A stretch of DNA of 64,000 nucleotides from Ascaris suum (lineage: Eukaryota; Nematoda; Chromadorea; Rhabditida; Ascarididae). Location: contig CM024190.1 of the NCBI GenBank assembly GCA_013433145.1, forward strand, positions 7,912,120 to 7,976,119, written 5' to 3'. Position 1 is the stretch's first letter. Each line of letters opens with the position of its first letter. Under the pieces are notes generated by a model, which was given only the letters and a program-made list of their open reading frames with translations, was not told the DNA's origin and searched no databases. Below are positions 46,440-59,469 of this stretch, one piece after another. A program made the translations under genes and the position numbers.

Positions 46440-49400
46440 GTGGAGAAGGGGTGAGAGAGGGAGGAAGGGAGCATCGATAAAGCGATAATAATGAAAAAAA
46501 AACCCGAGGAACTGCTTCCAGTCAAGATTCGAAAAGAAATCGCGTTTAAGATTTTGATTATCTCGGCACTTTGTTGCAAATTGTTACATACCTTTCAAGA
46601 CTGGCAATCACTTTCACAGTACTTGAAGTGTATCAAAGTTTCGTCGTCGCCACTTATCCATATATCTTTCGTAGCTTTACTTTGATCACCTGAAATTTTG
46701 AAGTAGATATCAACAATGCAATCAAATATGGGGTCGGTTCTTCGCTTTTACAAATTCATCCTCAATTTTTACACCAAAATATTATGAATCTACTATATTC
46801 ACTTGAATTTATGATGAATTCATAAAGTGGATCGTCTGATAACGTGGTCAAAACCTGAGGTGATTAGTCCAAACCATTCAGGGCTTTCACCTGCAAATCT
46901 TTTGCGTAACATTTTCAGGATAACGTGAGCAGAATCCACCTTCTATGTTGCATGCTAAGTTCACCAGGTAAGCAGCGTCAAGCAATCGTTGCTCGGAAGC
47001 AAAAGATACTTGTTTCACCAATAGTTTTTTCGAGGAGTATGCAATAATAACCAGTGCTGCGCTCTTGTTTCAAGCAAACAATAATCTCTGTCCTTTTTTC
47101 CATAAGAAAATGATGAGATGCAGAGTCAAGGTGTTAAGAAATGATTTCGCCCCCTATGTGAATATTTGTGTTATGATAACCGAAACGTTTCTCAGATTTA
47201 ATTAACTGCCGCAAATCTAAACGATTTATTAGCCCATCACCGTAACTGTACTTGTGTTACGGATATTGTCAACGCTCAGATGGATTGCTACACAGCAGTA
47301 ATCCATTGATGAGATATTTTTGATCTTTGGAGTATGCCAGGTAACGACAAAAGTGAACGATACTGGAATGCGATATATCATTTTCTTAGTTTATGATAAC
47401 GCTTGAAATATTTTATATAACAAGGTGATGTGGTCATCAAAATGTCATTGTTGTTATTGAACTCAAAACAAAACATGCACTGGACGATGTGTCATGATAT
47501 GAGTTTGCTGCTGCGTTGGTTGGCGTAGCGAACAAAATGCACGAGATCTTTTTTTGCGACGAGATCAGAAGTGCTTGCAGGATTTTTAGGAACCTGGCAC
47601 TTACCTGATGGAGATAAGGGGGAGACTGATGGGGAAGAGGGAAGAGGTGGTGGTGAGGTAAGAATAAGTATGGGAATGCGACGAGGAGGGGAATTCGGAG
47701 AAGGGGAGGAAGTATCGAAAGCTCAACAGATTGCGAGAGGCGCATATGAGTGACTAAAATGAGTTGAATTTGATTTTCCTTTTCTTGCAGTAGAATATTT
47801 TTTGGTAGCTGCTGTATTACCATTACATTAGCACATGTAATGTTCTTTAGATGCAAAGGCTGTAAAAGCTAATTAGATGCCAATTTTCAACGATTACTGA
47901 GCAGCCATTAAATGGTCGTTTGGTAGAACAACGCCCAAATCAAACCGCTTGAAAAGCAGTCGAAATTAAATATAGCAATTATCAACAGATTTCCTTTCCC
48001 AATAACCTAGAAAAAGACGCAAAAAGCCCAAAAAAACCGGCTCCTAAAAATTCCGTTAGTGACAACTCACCACTCAATCTCACTTAGATGTTAGAAAGCC
48101 ATATAACCAGTTTCCTCGAATTGCCTAAGGTGTAATGCAGAGATAAGTGAGAAATCTATGAGGTAAATATCCATTCTATTTGGCCATCATCAAAACTATG
48201 AACTTAAATATGCCTGGTTTTGTTACCAGTTGATGCCGTTGAACACCCCAGTTCGCTGATATGTTATGCTCACGCTATCATTTTTTCACTTCCTTTCTCA
48301 GCCACAACGATGACGTGGCCGAGGTGCAAGAGATAACGTTGCGCAGCTTAGGAAAATTGCCATGTTATACCAACGAATCCAGTGTAATGTAAAAGGGCCA
48401 TATATAGGTATAACAACATTTTTCGTGTTGAATGCTGTTTTTTTTTCGACTATTCATTAAAGGTTGCCCATCTGGCAGAACTTTTTTTTTAAATCGTCAG
48501 TATGATTCCTTTTCCGCAAATAGCTACAAAAATTATGAGTATTTTTACTCAGTAGTATACGAGCAGGCATCTTCGTTTGTGGAAATTTCAAGAGTTGTGG
48601 ATCATCCAGGCATATATGAAACCACTCAATCGCTAATCGAAACGTGAAGTTATACCTTATGCTTTCTGCGATAAACAACACAGCAACGAAAGTGACTATG
48701 AAAGTTTAGACGGCTTCTGCTGTCGAGTTTCCTCGTGCTTGCAAGCTTGCTGCAGCTTATAGAGATTAAACGCACATTCGGGTCACTTCTTGGTGCAGTA
48801 TGCAAGCATTTGTGCACACTATTAAACGGCTATAACTACAGCTGCTCTCAACTGCCCATTGTTTGTTTTTTTTTTCGCTTTTTTTGCTGGACGTAAGCTC
48901 ACGTTTCGATGAATAACGATAATGGTTTCTCCATATCCCACACCTTCACGTGGATTGGACAACACCCTGAACACTTTGCAAATACCTGCATGCAGTACTT
49001 GAAATATCGGGACGTATGCGATACTCTATAAAGAGGAAATTCCTACGGTATTTATGGAACGACCTTAATCGCCGATGAACTTTCAAGTGTTTTTCTTTAT
49101 ACAGCTAAAGAGTGATGACGTCTAAGCTAGACCCATGCAAAAGATTGAAGAGGGACCTCGAAGTCATTCTTCGCTTCTATAACTGGAATAAATATGTTCA
49201 CACTCGAAGACTCGACTCTGAGAGTTAACATAAAGAGCTGTCCGATTTTGGAGTGCTTATCTGATTATAACATGCGGCGGTTTTTCAACCATACTGAAAT
49301 CAAAAGTTTTCCTCGGTCACATTAGCAACTCATTGAAAAAGTAAAGTCATAAGCACTAAGTACACCGACTTTAGAGGAGCGGGCGAAAGTCATCGGTGTA

Positions 49401-52400
49401 CAGCAACGGTGGATGAGCTATCATTTCGAATTCTCTACCACCATTTTGAAGCCTTTCTCACATTAAGATAGCCAATGAACAGCTTTGTGGTTGATGGATG
49501 ACATTCAGGATGGAGAGAAGAAGTGCTAAAACCATACAAAGGCTGATCCTTCTATATTTTCTTTGCTATTTCTTAAGCAATCCTGTTGGTTCACTTTACG
49601 TTAATGATTGTTTAAACTCCCAGTAAGAGAAGATGTAAAGGAAAGAACTAAGCAATGAGGGATGCAAGGAAGGAGAGAGATAAACATGGGTTGTAGCAGG
49701 GCAAAAAGGTTGCTGGAGAGGACGTGGAGGTAAAATACAATTTATACAAATCGCAGTATATACGAAGCAGCAAGGTGATGAAGCATGATTCAAATCTACT
49801 GAATGCTTTCAGAGTCGGGACCATTTAATAACATCACTACTATGCTAAAGAATTCGTTTTTGGCGCTAATAATAGGAAATTATTAAAAAACAGCCACTGC
49901 TGTACGGAAGCTTCATTACGATGGCCTTTGAATACTGTCAAGAATAATGCTTTGGTAATAAAATGCAACTCAAAAGAAGAACTGACGAAATTCATAAACG
50001 ATAGAAGGAAACAGTATCCTGACGATCGACCAATTATGGATGTTTAATTCTCTCGCAAGAAGGCACTAATTCCAATGACAAATCAGAGAACTATAAGAGC
50101 GGCGAAGTTAAGAAGCCGAGTTAGGCGAGACAACGTCGGAATAAGAAAAGCTCTAGTGTGGCATGAGCTGCCACCGCACGAACTCAGGGCACACAGCTGC
50201 AATCACACCAGCTGCCAGCTGTCCATTCAACGTAAACTCGCCAAACATACACTAGCGTTATTCAAGCAGTTCTCATCACAGCCTTTACCCAATCATCTTA
50301 CCTTCAGGCAATGATACCGCACTACGCGCCAGAATCGCTTTTTATGTGATCAAGTCAAAAATTGCTTCTAAGATCACGCTGGGGCATGGGCGAACAAACG
50401 AACCCCACAAGCAATCTCGATCAACTAGGTATCCGATTTGGTCTCTCAAAAGAGAAAGAAATTTTCTTATAGATTTCTTCTGGGTTCTTAACATCGTGTC
50501 GTTGGCATTCAGCCGTGGGTTTTGTCGTACAATATAACATCGGCACTACATGCAGCCTCGAAAACTAATGATAACCAAGCAGGCGAGCTTTGGTCAAGAA
50601 TCAAATGTTCGACAAGTTTTTTAACCATTAAAATTCTATTTGTCTTTGTTCGCCTTCCTCGACTGCAACTTAAACAACCGTTACTTGCATTCTTCGAACG
50701 AAATTAGAACGTGGACACTAAGGTGTGACAAGATGAAAGCTGCGTTTGCGTAGAATAGCTGGACACGTTTTTATGCTAATACGCCCTATAGACAGGCTTT
50801 TACCGATAACTTGATGATATGCTAAAAAAGGTGATCTCTTGATCGCTGGGATTTCATAGTAAGAATTTAGTTGGGCTTTTCTATCTGAATGGAGTGTTGC
50901 AAATAATAGGCTTCCGAATAAGCTTTTTGATCTCGAGTAGTGGAATCAATAAAAACCGGTGCAAAAACTCAATACAGTTGAGGCCAACTCAATAAATGGA
51001 AATTTGCAATTTTCACACAGAAGACATTACATCACAAGTGTGAAATAATAATAATCAACAACCAGAGTAGTCTAACAACTGATTGAAATCAACGACTTCC
51101 TATCAACTAATAAGGTGTTGTGAAATCAACCACCTACTCCTTCATTTCTTTCTTATCGCCCTTTTTGCATACCCATCTTAGAGAAGACATCGATGCTCCA
51201 TTTATACGCAGAATAAGCAGAAATATTCACAAAATATTCAGATTTATGATTTACATCTTCCGATTAGAAGATGGTTTCACCTCAATCAGCTATTGCCGAA
51301 ATTTCATTGAAAAAAAATTGAAACTCCTAGAATTCTGAAACGTTCCTGAAATTTTTCGCATTTGAATCTCTCATATCACAGAGTCTTAGATTTTCATTGA
51401 AATTTCGCTTCTAATTTTCTTTTTATGTACAGTATGTACAAGTTAATGTATTGGTTAAATCGTTTTGATCTACTTTAAACGTTTTTTTTTTTCTGCGTAT
51501 TTTCCCCTCGTCGTTTATGTTTTTCAATCTCGTAATATTGCTCACATATATTACTAGCTTTTTTTTTTTCAATTTATTTAAATAAGATGCATTCCTAATA
51601 AATTTGCAAATTATCGCTCTCATAGGGCTAGTACTTAATGCCATCTTTATGCAATGATGTGTTAAACGAATAAATGATCAGCATTTAATGGTGTATCCCG
51701 ACGATAATTGATAGCCTATTGCGAGAAGATGCCTAATTCAATTACCTACGAACCTATTTGGCGGTCGATTAAAATTGCCTCTCGAAATTCGCTATGCTAG
51801 TTAATAACCAATAACTCATAATAATTCCTCTATCGTACTCGTAATATGAAAAAGCTAATTGTTCTACCGATTTTCTTATAGCAATGGAATGAGTGGAACT
51901 TATTAGTAAATCACCTAATCTAAAGTGTCATAATTCGCTATAAAATTTAAACTAACGCTAATGTTTCGTTTATTTTTAAAAATTTAAGTATATTGCATTG
52001 TTAATACAAAAAAAAAAAGATGTAATTTGGATGTAATTGAGATGAATGATAAGTGTTTATCATAACCGTGATTAGCACTCATTTCAAAGCGTCCGAATAT
52101 CGTTACAATTGCTAATTTGTCGTTCATTATCGATTGGTTTCTAAATGAAGCTTTCTACAAGATAATATAAATCGAGTTTACATTGAAATATTTTTTGAAA
52201 CGCATTAAAATTGATATAGCCTCAATATTTTAAAGCTTTAAAATCGATATATTGCATAAATGTATTCAATCTGTTACGATTTTCATTTTCAGTTTTTTCT
52301 ATCATACACTACTTAGCGTTTTTAAGTCAATATGCGTATAACACGATTTCTAGACCTGCATCGATTAAATTAAAAAAATAATGTAATAGTTTGGGTTCAT

Positions 52401-53150
52401 AAAGGCAATACGACGAAAATTTTCCTGAATTCAGAAAAATTCATATCAAATATCCATGAAGGATCAGTAGAAATTGAATAACAGAACTTCGGCATAAGAC
52501 CTTCGTAGTAGAAGGGTTAGATCACTGAAAAGTGAGCACGATGATGATCTGGTTCGTAAATTTTGGCTGTAGACAAACTGAACTATTGCCGTAGGTGAAT
52601 TGCTGCGGGCAAAAAAAAAAAGAAACCTTTTTTTCAAGTGCAGATAAGCACTTTAGATGAGTTGCTCAGAAAAGCGCCCAGTTTCTGCGGAACTCATTTA
52701 GAGAGTCAAAGCAATCGTCTCTAAAAACAATGCTTCAAACTTAAGCCCTATGGTCAATAAACTCGGTCATATTTTCCTAGCCATCGAGGACCAAAACTTT
52801 AACCGGCAAAATAGAAGTGAGTTCTTCACATCGGTTAACCCTTATAGCACTGGTAATTTCCCAATCTGTCGAGTCAGAGTCAAAAGCGAGCAGGAAACCT
52901 TCCAGTGAAGTTGCAGGCGAGTGCTCACTTCATTCATACGTAACTAGAGTGAAATGAATGTTTTTCTTCAATTAGGTGCAGAACTTCTTTCATCCACAAA
53001 ATGGCTATCATTTTTGCACTAAGATCAGCCACACCTGTTCAAAAAGAAGTTATGAAGCGAAGTTTCACAGAGTATGCGAAGGAATAAAACGTATGTAGAC
53101 GAAGCAAGGTTGTCGCTTGTTGATAGCTGCAGCAACCTCATTTATATCGA
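46440..53150. other. No firm gene; low-complexity and A+T-rich DNA
   Basis: This region contains a strand-biased purine tract (about 47590-47750) that opens long frames on both strands, T-runs near 48440 and 48865, and a modest plus-strand frame at 50075-50314 (KALVWHELPPHELRAH). No domain was recognised. Confidence 0.4.
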
Positions 53151-53153
53151 TCT

Positions 53154-53321
53154 TTAAAGGATGGATGCTTGTGCAGTTTCCATGCGATAATCAGTCAACT
53201 CAGCTTTATAGGTGATGGATTTCCAAAGCAAAGATGATTGCATAAAGAAAGTCATATAGAGGAGAAAAATGTAAAGAGACAGTATAAGCGTTGCAGCAAT
53301 AGGTACGCTTTTAACCGTGAA
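53154..53321 (-). CDS. Possible small membrane or signal-anchor protein
   Basis: A minus frame from ATG at about 53321 reads MFTVKSVPIAATLILSLYIF, then LLYMTFFMQSS, and about 25 further residues to a stop at 53154. A hydrophobic N-terminal span followed by a polar segment resembles the start of nematode cuticle collagens, but no Gly-X-Y exon follows, and no donor was seen. Could be chance. Confidence 0.22.
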   Translation of the reverse strand, partial: FTVKSVPIAATLILSLYIFLLYMTFFMQSSLLWKSITYKAELTDYRMETAQASIL

Positions 53322-54759
53322 CATATAAGATCTGCGCAGCAATATGAATTGTTCGCGAATACAATGGACTTGTGTTTATAGTATCACACGATTGAAGAAT
53401 AGCGTGAATGTGAACGCATCTCTATAACGGAAGCAAACAAATTCTAGCACTATTACATGTTGACAATTATAAATTAATGTTCGGAAGTTAGGATGCGAAA
53501 TGAGCGAAAAAAAAAATCTTAACACGAATTTCTTCATAATCAACGAAAAATTGAAATTCTTTAGCACAGACAAGTCGACGCTCTAACGCTATTTCTTTTA
53601 GTGCCTAAAAGGATGTGATGCATTGCCGTTGGAGTACGGCGAGGATTCTAATGTTTGGCTAGCGGGCGGTAAGTGATTGCCAGTTAGCCACCACTAATTA
53701 ATTCAATCAAGTGAGAAACAAATTTATGCGCTTATACAATCGAATTTTTTCTTTGGGAAGTTCTTAGCACGATCGACCGAGAATGGCAAAACTCTCTGTT
53801 ATTAGCCCACCCTCAAGGATTCATTAACTATAAGAATGCAAGGAGTTAAAAAGTGTTTAAATACCGTGAAATAGTGCGCGTTTTCAGACATCACCGTGCA
53901 AAAGAACTAACAGTCGGAACCACTTCTGTCGACATCGTAACAGTTTCACTCTCGGTTAAGTGGGGCAAAAAGATTCATTCTTTTTTGAAGAGTATCAGTT
54001 TTAATACCAGCAAGACAACCTCCCATTTGTGAAACTCGGTGGACACCTGAGCACTTCTAATGACGAAATGGATCAATTGAATCGAGCAGCGCCCTTCTCA
54101 AGCGCATCTCAGGACGCGATCTTCTCGACTGCGGTACGGTAAAAAAAATCATCCCTTCTGGGAAACAAGATATCGCCACTAGGATTTTCTTAGGATTGGT
54201 GCGTGGGATGCATCTTGCACAGAAAACTTTGCCAATGTTGAGGATTGGAATCGAGAATTTCAGTTGCGGAAAAAAATCAGTGTGGAAAAAAAGTTGAATG
54301 TTGAAGACGAAACAAAGAAAAGAATATGTAAATATCCTGTAAATTTTGCCCTAATCGTTACGTCCGACTCGAAACTACGTCATGCTGAGGAACCCACATA
54401 GGACCACAGAAAGCCCCAGCAGTGTGCGTAACTGCCAAGCAAAAAGCACGTTAACAAAGAGCATAAGTGGATCAAGCAAAAAATTTTCGAAAAATTCACT
54501 GGCACATATAACTATTTGGTCCATTTAAAACTAAACAATTTCACATCAACTTTTATTGGAGCATATTAAATTCAAATATTTATTCAACACATTAATTTAA
54601 AACTTCCTACAATTTGATGAAAATAAACGAAGCCATGAGTTTTGCCGAAATAGAATTCTTGTCGATTGCCTTTGGCGTTGTATTTAATGCAAGCTAATTG
54701 CAGTGCTTTTATTTATTCGAGATTCCTTAGCTCATCTACTTGAAGCGGAATCTGGTAGT

Positions 54760-55320
54760 GCATCATCGGCTCCAGCAAACGGATCCTCCATTCGTTCTAT
54801 TTACAATTCCTGAGCTTCCGCGGTTTCCATTGAGTGAACGTTCGACAGCTTCTAATCACTCTAGACACCATTCATTCCACTTATAAGTCGTTTCACTTGA
54901 GATTTCATCAGTTCCATTAGTTCAAGGTTCCGTTGGTTGCGGTGTTGTAAGAATCCACTGATTCCATCCATTAGATTCTCATCTCTCTCATTAACTCGAG
55001 GTTCCAGTGGTTCGATTTAACCTAGGCTCCATTGATTTCACTAAATGGACGCTGAACTGGTTCCGCTCATTCGAGCACCTTGAAATTAATAGCCGCCCCA
55101 TTCGTTTCGTTTGTTTGAGGCTCCGCTAGCTTCGTTCACGTCAAGTCTTCACTGACACCAGTTACCTCAGGTTTCATCGATTCCATTACATGGAGGCTTC
55201 AATTTCTCCGTCTGTTCAAGGCCCCACTAAATTCATCGACTGAAGGCTTCGCTGATTCCGTTTATCTAAGGACCTTCTATTCCAGTGACTGATGATTCTA
55301 CTGACGTCATTCGCCTTGAC
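54760..55320. repeat. Degenerate 25-bp minisatellite
   Basis: About 20 diverged tandem units of 24-26 bp with approximate consensus AGGCTTCACTGATTCCATTC plus ATTCG. Clear examples start at 54900, 54925, 54950, 54999, 55024 and 55049. The 25-bp period rules out a conserved reading frame. One unit near 55074 is longer, with an insertion. Confidence 0.85.
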
Positions 55321-55329
55321 TTATACAAG

Positions 55330-57735
55330 GCTCCAAGACGTAGTCATCTCACAGTTCATGAGCTATGAAATACTGAGAAGATATTCGACGCAATTAACCT
55401 CCCCCCCCCCCCCCTCCCCTTCTCATTCCACTAATAGGAATGGAAAGGGCTTTGCCAAGTTGCAACACGAGCAGGTAATGTTGAACGAGTGCAAATATAC
55501 TTGGAAAGGGATATGCTGCATTAGCCAGTAGGGTTGAAATAGATTCTTCAATTCGACTCTTTTAAATGTTAGTGAAATGATTTAGAGTGCGACGATTTTC
55601 AGCCTTTTTTTAGTGTTCATAACCGTTTTCGAAATCAGTTTATGGCTTAATTGCTTCCGAAGCAGAAACTACTAAACACGATGATAACGCGCACATATAT
55701 ATATAAAGCGCATTAAAGCGGTCATAATGCGTTCTACAAATGTAAATTTGCAAAAAGACACGAAAATTTAACGCTCTAAAATATGAGAGTGTGCGCAACA
55801 AGGATCACCATGGATCAGAACTACTGAAAACTCAATTTTTTTTTTTTCAAAGCAAAATAGGATCATAGTAGATCAGGAAATTGTTGCATCTAAATAACTT
55901 GAAGAAGCTTTCATCATATTCTATTTTGTCATCTCACATAGAAAAACGATATAAGCCTTAACATTTATTAAAGAATTGCTGTAAATAATGTTGCACGTAA
56001 ATGAAATCAATGCATATCGAGTAAAAGAATACGATAATTTCCTCGGTTTCTCTATGCTTGTCACTTCAGACAAATAAGATGTGGCTAAACTCTTTTCTGT
56101 TGTTGTTTACGATCGATCAGTCAAAAAAGGATATATTTCGCCTATGCATAATATATGAATAATTTTTAAATCAAATGGAATTTGCTACAGATGTGCAGAT
56201 CGTTTAAGGTGGAAGTCCACCACGTGCAATAGAATAATTGATGAAAATGGTGAAGAAATACTCTGATAATCTCTAAGAAGTGCAAATATCAAAACAATTG
56301 TCGATTTCATAAGCAGAGATTGTTTGATATTCATATCAGGTAACAGAGAGAGTTAGAAGCACTATTAGTGAACAGCTAGCATTTTCGCGCTATCATCGAC
56401 CGATAATTACGCTCGGCAAAGTTCTTATATCCGTGGAAATGCGATGAGAGGATGAGGCTTGGGCTGAATAGTGCATCCGAAGACTGAGTGCTTAGGATAT
56501 TTCATAGAACGAACTATAATCTTGGATATGTATATGGACAAGCACCGCAGCGAAGCGCCAACAAACCACCGACAATGAGTGCGCATGATGAGGCGCATCA
56601 TTTATTGTTAGCTTGCTTTGGCACTCTCTTTATAACCATGCCGGGAAAAAGGAGCAGTTGTGCGCTTTGGGGTTGGGCGTGTCCCGACGACCATCGGAAG
56701 TGATAAATAGGGCGCAAATTATGAACGGATCAATACGGTGCACAACCGAAGAAGAAGATGAAAATGCAGCTACTTGAAGGGAGCTGCTTCTCGACTGCTT
56801 TCCTTTTTTAAAAAAAAAGTGCTTCGTCATAGTGCAGTTTGCCCACAAAAAGTCATTTGCTGACAAATTCTCGCAAAAATGCTCTCTCCCCCCCCCCCCC
56901 CCCCCCCCATTCCATCATGGAATCAACATGGAATATTCACTCTCTTTTTATGAGTCGTACGTATAATTCTCTACAATCGAAACTTTTTTTAGTTTCGGCT
57001 ATATTTAACTACTTCATTTTCAAGGAGAGCTGCAAACGCAAATATGTACGTTAGTAGATGATTTATTAAAGACTAAGTAGATATGGATATATGGCATATG
57101 AGTGCATATTTGTAGTAATGTTAATTCTAAGTAGACGAGGAATATATAATAGAATATATATGAATTTAAAAATAGCATTTATATGTGTCGTTAAGGTGTT
57201 GCATTACTTCAACTATTTTAACGTTGTCTCTTCGAGCAGTGAGTATGAAATGAAAAAAGAAAAGAAAGAAAAAGCCTAACCAAGACTCAAAATTATATCA
57301 TTTCGATATCATTCAAAAATAAAGAAACGATCTAGACACCAACTGTCAAGGAAAATGTCTCGTCCCTTAGATTGATGAAACATTCATGTCGTAAGCTGAT
57401 ATAAACCACATAGCATTTATCACGAGGAATATCCGACAATATCAACGCTCTTTGGCAGAGCGTCGAAGTCATACACAGACCCACGCAATGGATGATAATA
57501 TTTCGTGATCAGTAGCAAAGAGCGCGTACTTTTATAGATTATTATTGTAAATATCGTTTAGTCTATATAAGAGGTCGAATCGCATCAAAACACTTCTCTT
57601 GTGAAAGGCGCACTCGGAAATGTTTACTGTGCGAAGTTCACATACTGAAACTGCATCGAAATAAAAATGCTCTAACTAACTTTGAAAAGCATTCGACGAT
57701 GCCATTTTTTTTTTCAGCTTCAATAGTGGCTTCTT
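55330..57735. other. No gene seen; poly-C rich
   Basis: Poly-C runs at about 55400-55411 and 56887-56909, (TA)n near 55695 and A+T-rich filler. Open frames are short and lack paired splice signals. Confidence 0.45.
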
Positions 57736-57738
57736 GTT

Positions 57739-58725
57739 TCATTTCCTATCAGAATCTTTTATGTAATCGATGTGCATCTTTTCAGTCAAAGCTTTCATGT
57801 CCGATGCTAAAATGCAGACGCCACCTGAAGAAACAACAAGTTTTGATATCGTGAACTGACTCAATGGGAGTGGAATTTGAAAGGTTAATTTGGGTAATAC
57901 TGGATCACTGTACTATAATCTCGTGAACTTTACAAACGAAGTAGTTTGCACTAACTAGGCGAGAGTTTTTTTTCCTGAGATGGCAATCACTTCTTTGCAA
58001 GAGAAGTGAGGTGAATGCACACTTTTAGAATGGAGGAAGAGAGGAAGAAGATTGGCAACACAGAAAATTTTGGCTGTACGACCATAAAATTACTTTTACG
58101 GTGAGACTAAGATATGGAAATGAGATAGCGTTTCATGTAAACGAAAGCTTCTCTCAAAACTTATGAATGGACTCGAGAATTGAGCCAGCACTAACATCAA
58201 GAAAACTATGATGCTTATCTTAGCATAGAGGGAAATCAAGTAGTACGCCCGTTTTCTCCCAAAAATTGACAGCCGAGTCATCAATTTCCACCCCCAGATA
58301 TTCGTCGTTTCAAAGTTGTACCCATCTTCACCTTGTAAGCATTGCCGCGAGCTCGTCATTATTATCGCTTCTTTGCAACCATAGTTTGCAATATCACACT
58401 ATAAGGAACACGATGCATGAATGAACACGGCCGCTCCAGTTGTCCGACACAAGCGGACCTTTCAAGTGCTTGTTTACTCACGCTTAATCACATTGTGGAA
58501 TTAAATCGTGCAAATGCTAAGGCATAGTCGTGATTTCTCTATGTTACAGTTGTACAATTAAGTTGTCAGCAGGCGGAATAAGCTCATAGTAGAATGAGAT
58601 TGGCCTAGAGTCGATGCATATATATTTCGCTTCCTCTGTCAGACACTGCCTCGCTTCAGCGGTAAAACATCCTCTGCGATTAGCTACGTAACTTGCGCTA
58701 AGTATATCAGTGACTCGCGAATATC
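57739..58725 (-). CDS. PAN/apple-like exon fragments, incomplete
   Basis: Minus exon candidate from 58725 (GGCAG acceptor) to about 58544 reads GYSRVTDILSASYVANRRGC, then ARQCLTEEAKYIC and SFYYELIPPADN, like the first part of a PAN domain (..C...C....Y.C.S..Y). A second candidate, 57824-57739 (TTCTTCAG acceptor, phase 1, TGA stop), reads GVCILASDMKALTEK, like a PAN end (C.L.S). The phases of the two do not join directly, so another exon would be needed. PAN domains occur in secreted or cuticle-associated nematode proteins. Low confidence. Confidence 0.28.
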
Positions 58726-59019
58726 CTGCCATACATAAAGCAAGCAGAAAATATTATAAAATCAAACTCAAGAGAGCGTCTGCAATGAACTTATGAGGAC
58801 ACTTGTCAGAGGACAACTGGATCGACACAGAATATTTTTTAAAAAAAAGTAAAAAGTCAAAATCTTTGAGCATATCGCATTTAAATTGTGAAGAGCACAA
58901 TCTTAGATAAAGGCACATAGTAATTAAAGTTGTGAACGTCAAACCAAATGAGGGAAGAAGAGGGAAAGGGACTGCTCGTAGATGATTGCCTTTTCCTGGA
59001 GTTAAATAAAAAATTGCCC

Positions 59020-59468
59020 ATGGATTTACTATTGTTAATTCACGCTTGCTTTTGCGTGCATTCCTCATCGCTGTTTGGTGTGATTGCCTTCACTAGATTG
59101 AATTGATGTTTGATTTTTGTTGACTACTAATTTACACGTGAAATTGACAGCTTATAGCGTGTCGAAGAAAGGGTGGTCTTTATATTAGAGGGCTTTTCAG
59201 CAAACTCACAATTCAGAAACTGCATTTACGCAACAAGTGTCCAGATGATGCACAAAGCCTCCTATTGGAGTATATACAACTGGGCTTATTTGAAACTATT
59301 TTTGATACCTGCGTTGAGTGTCCGTTTCACCTAGAAATCGCACCCTCCTGCATCGATCACTTTTACCAGCCGTTCCATAAGAAGCTGGAAGTTATAATAA
59401 CAAGTAGAGGCATTGAAACTTATCAAAGAAATAAATTTTCGCAACAACTTCAGCTTCTATTAGATTGA
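59020..59468 (+). CDS. Possible small secreted Cys-containing protein, two exons
   Basis: Plus-strand ATG at 59020 begins a signal-peptide-like segment MDLLLLIHACFCVHSSS. An exon after CTTTTCAG (59201) or GACAG (59151) is open to TGA at 59466-59468 and includes KLTIQKLHLRNKCPDD, FETIFDTCVECPFHLEIAPS and KKLEVIITSRGIETYQ. Four cysteines lie in the mature part. Donors in exon 1 (GT at 59073, 59078 or 59080) are weak, so the join is uncertain. The opposite strand is broken by stops here, unlike the antisense shadows elsewhere. Family not recognised. Confidence 0.35.
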
Positions 59469-59469
59469 T

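Noticed and set aside
47437..47856. 139-codon minus open frame
   Set aside because: Produced by the purine/pyrimidine tract; all frames are open over the low-complexity part and no domain is present.
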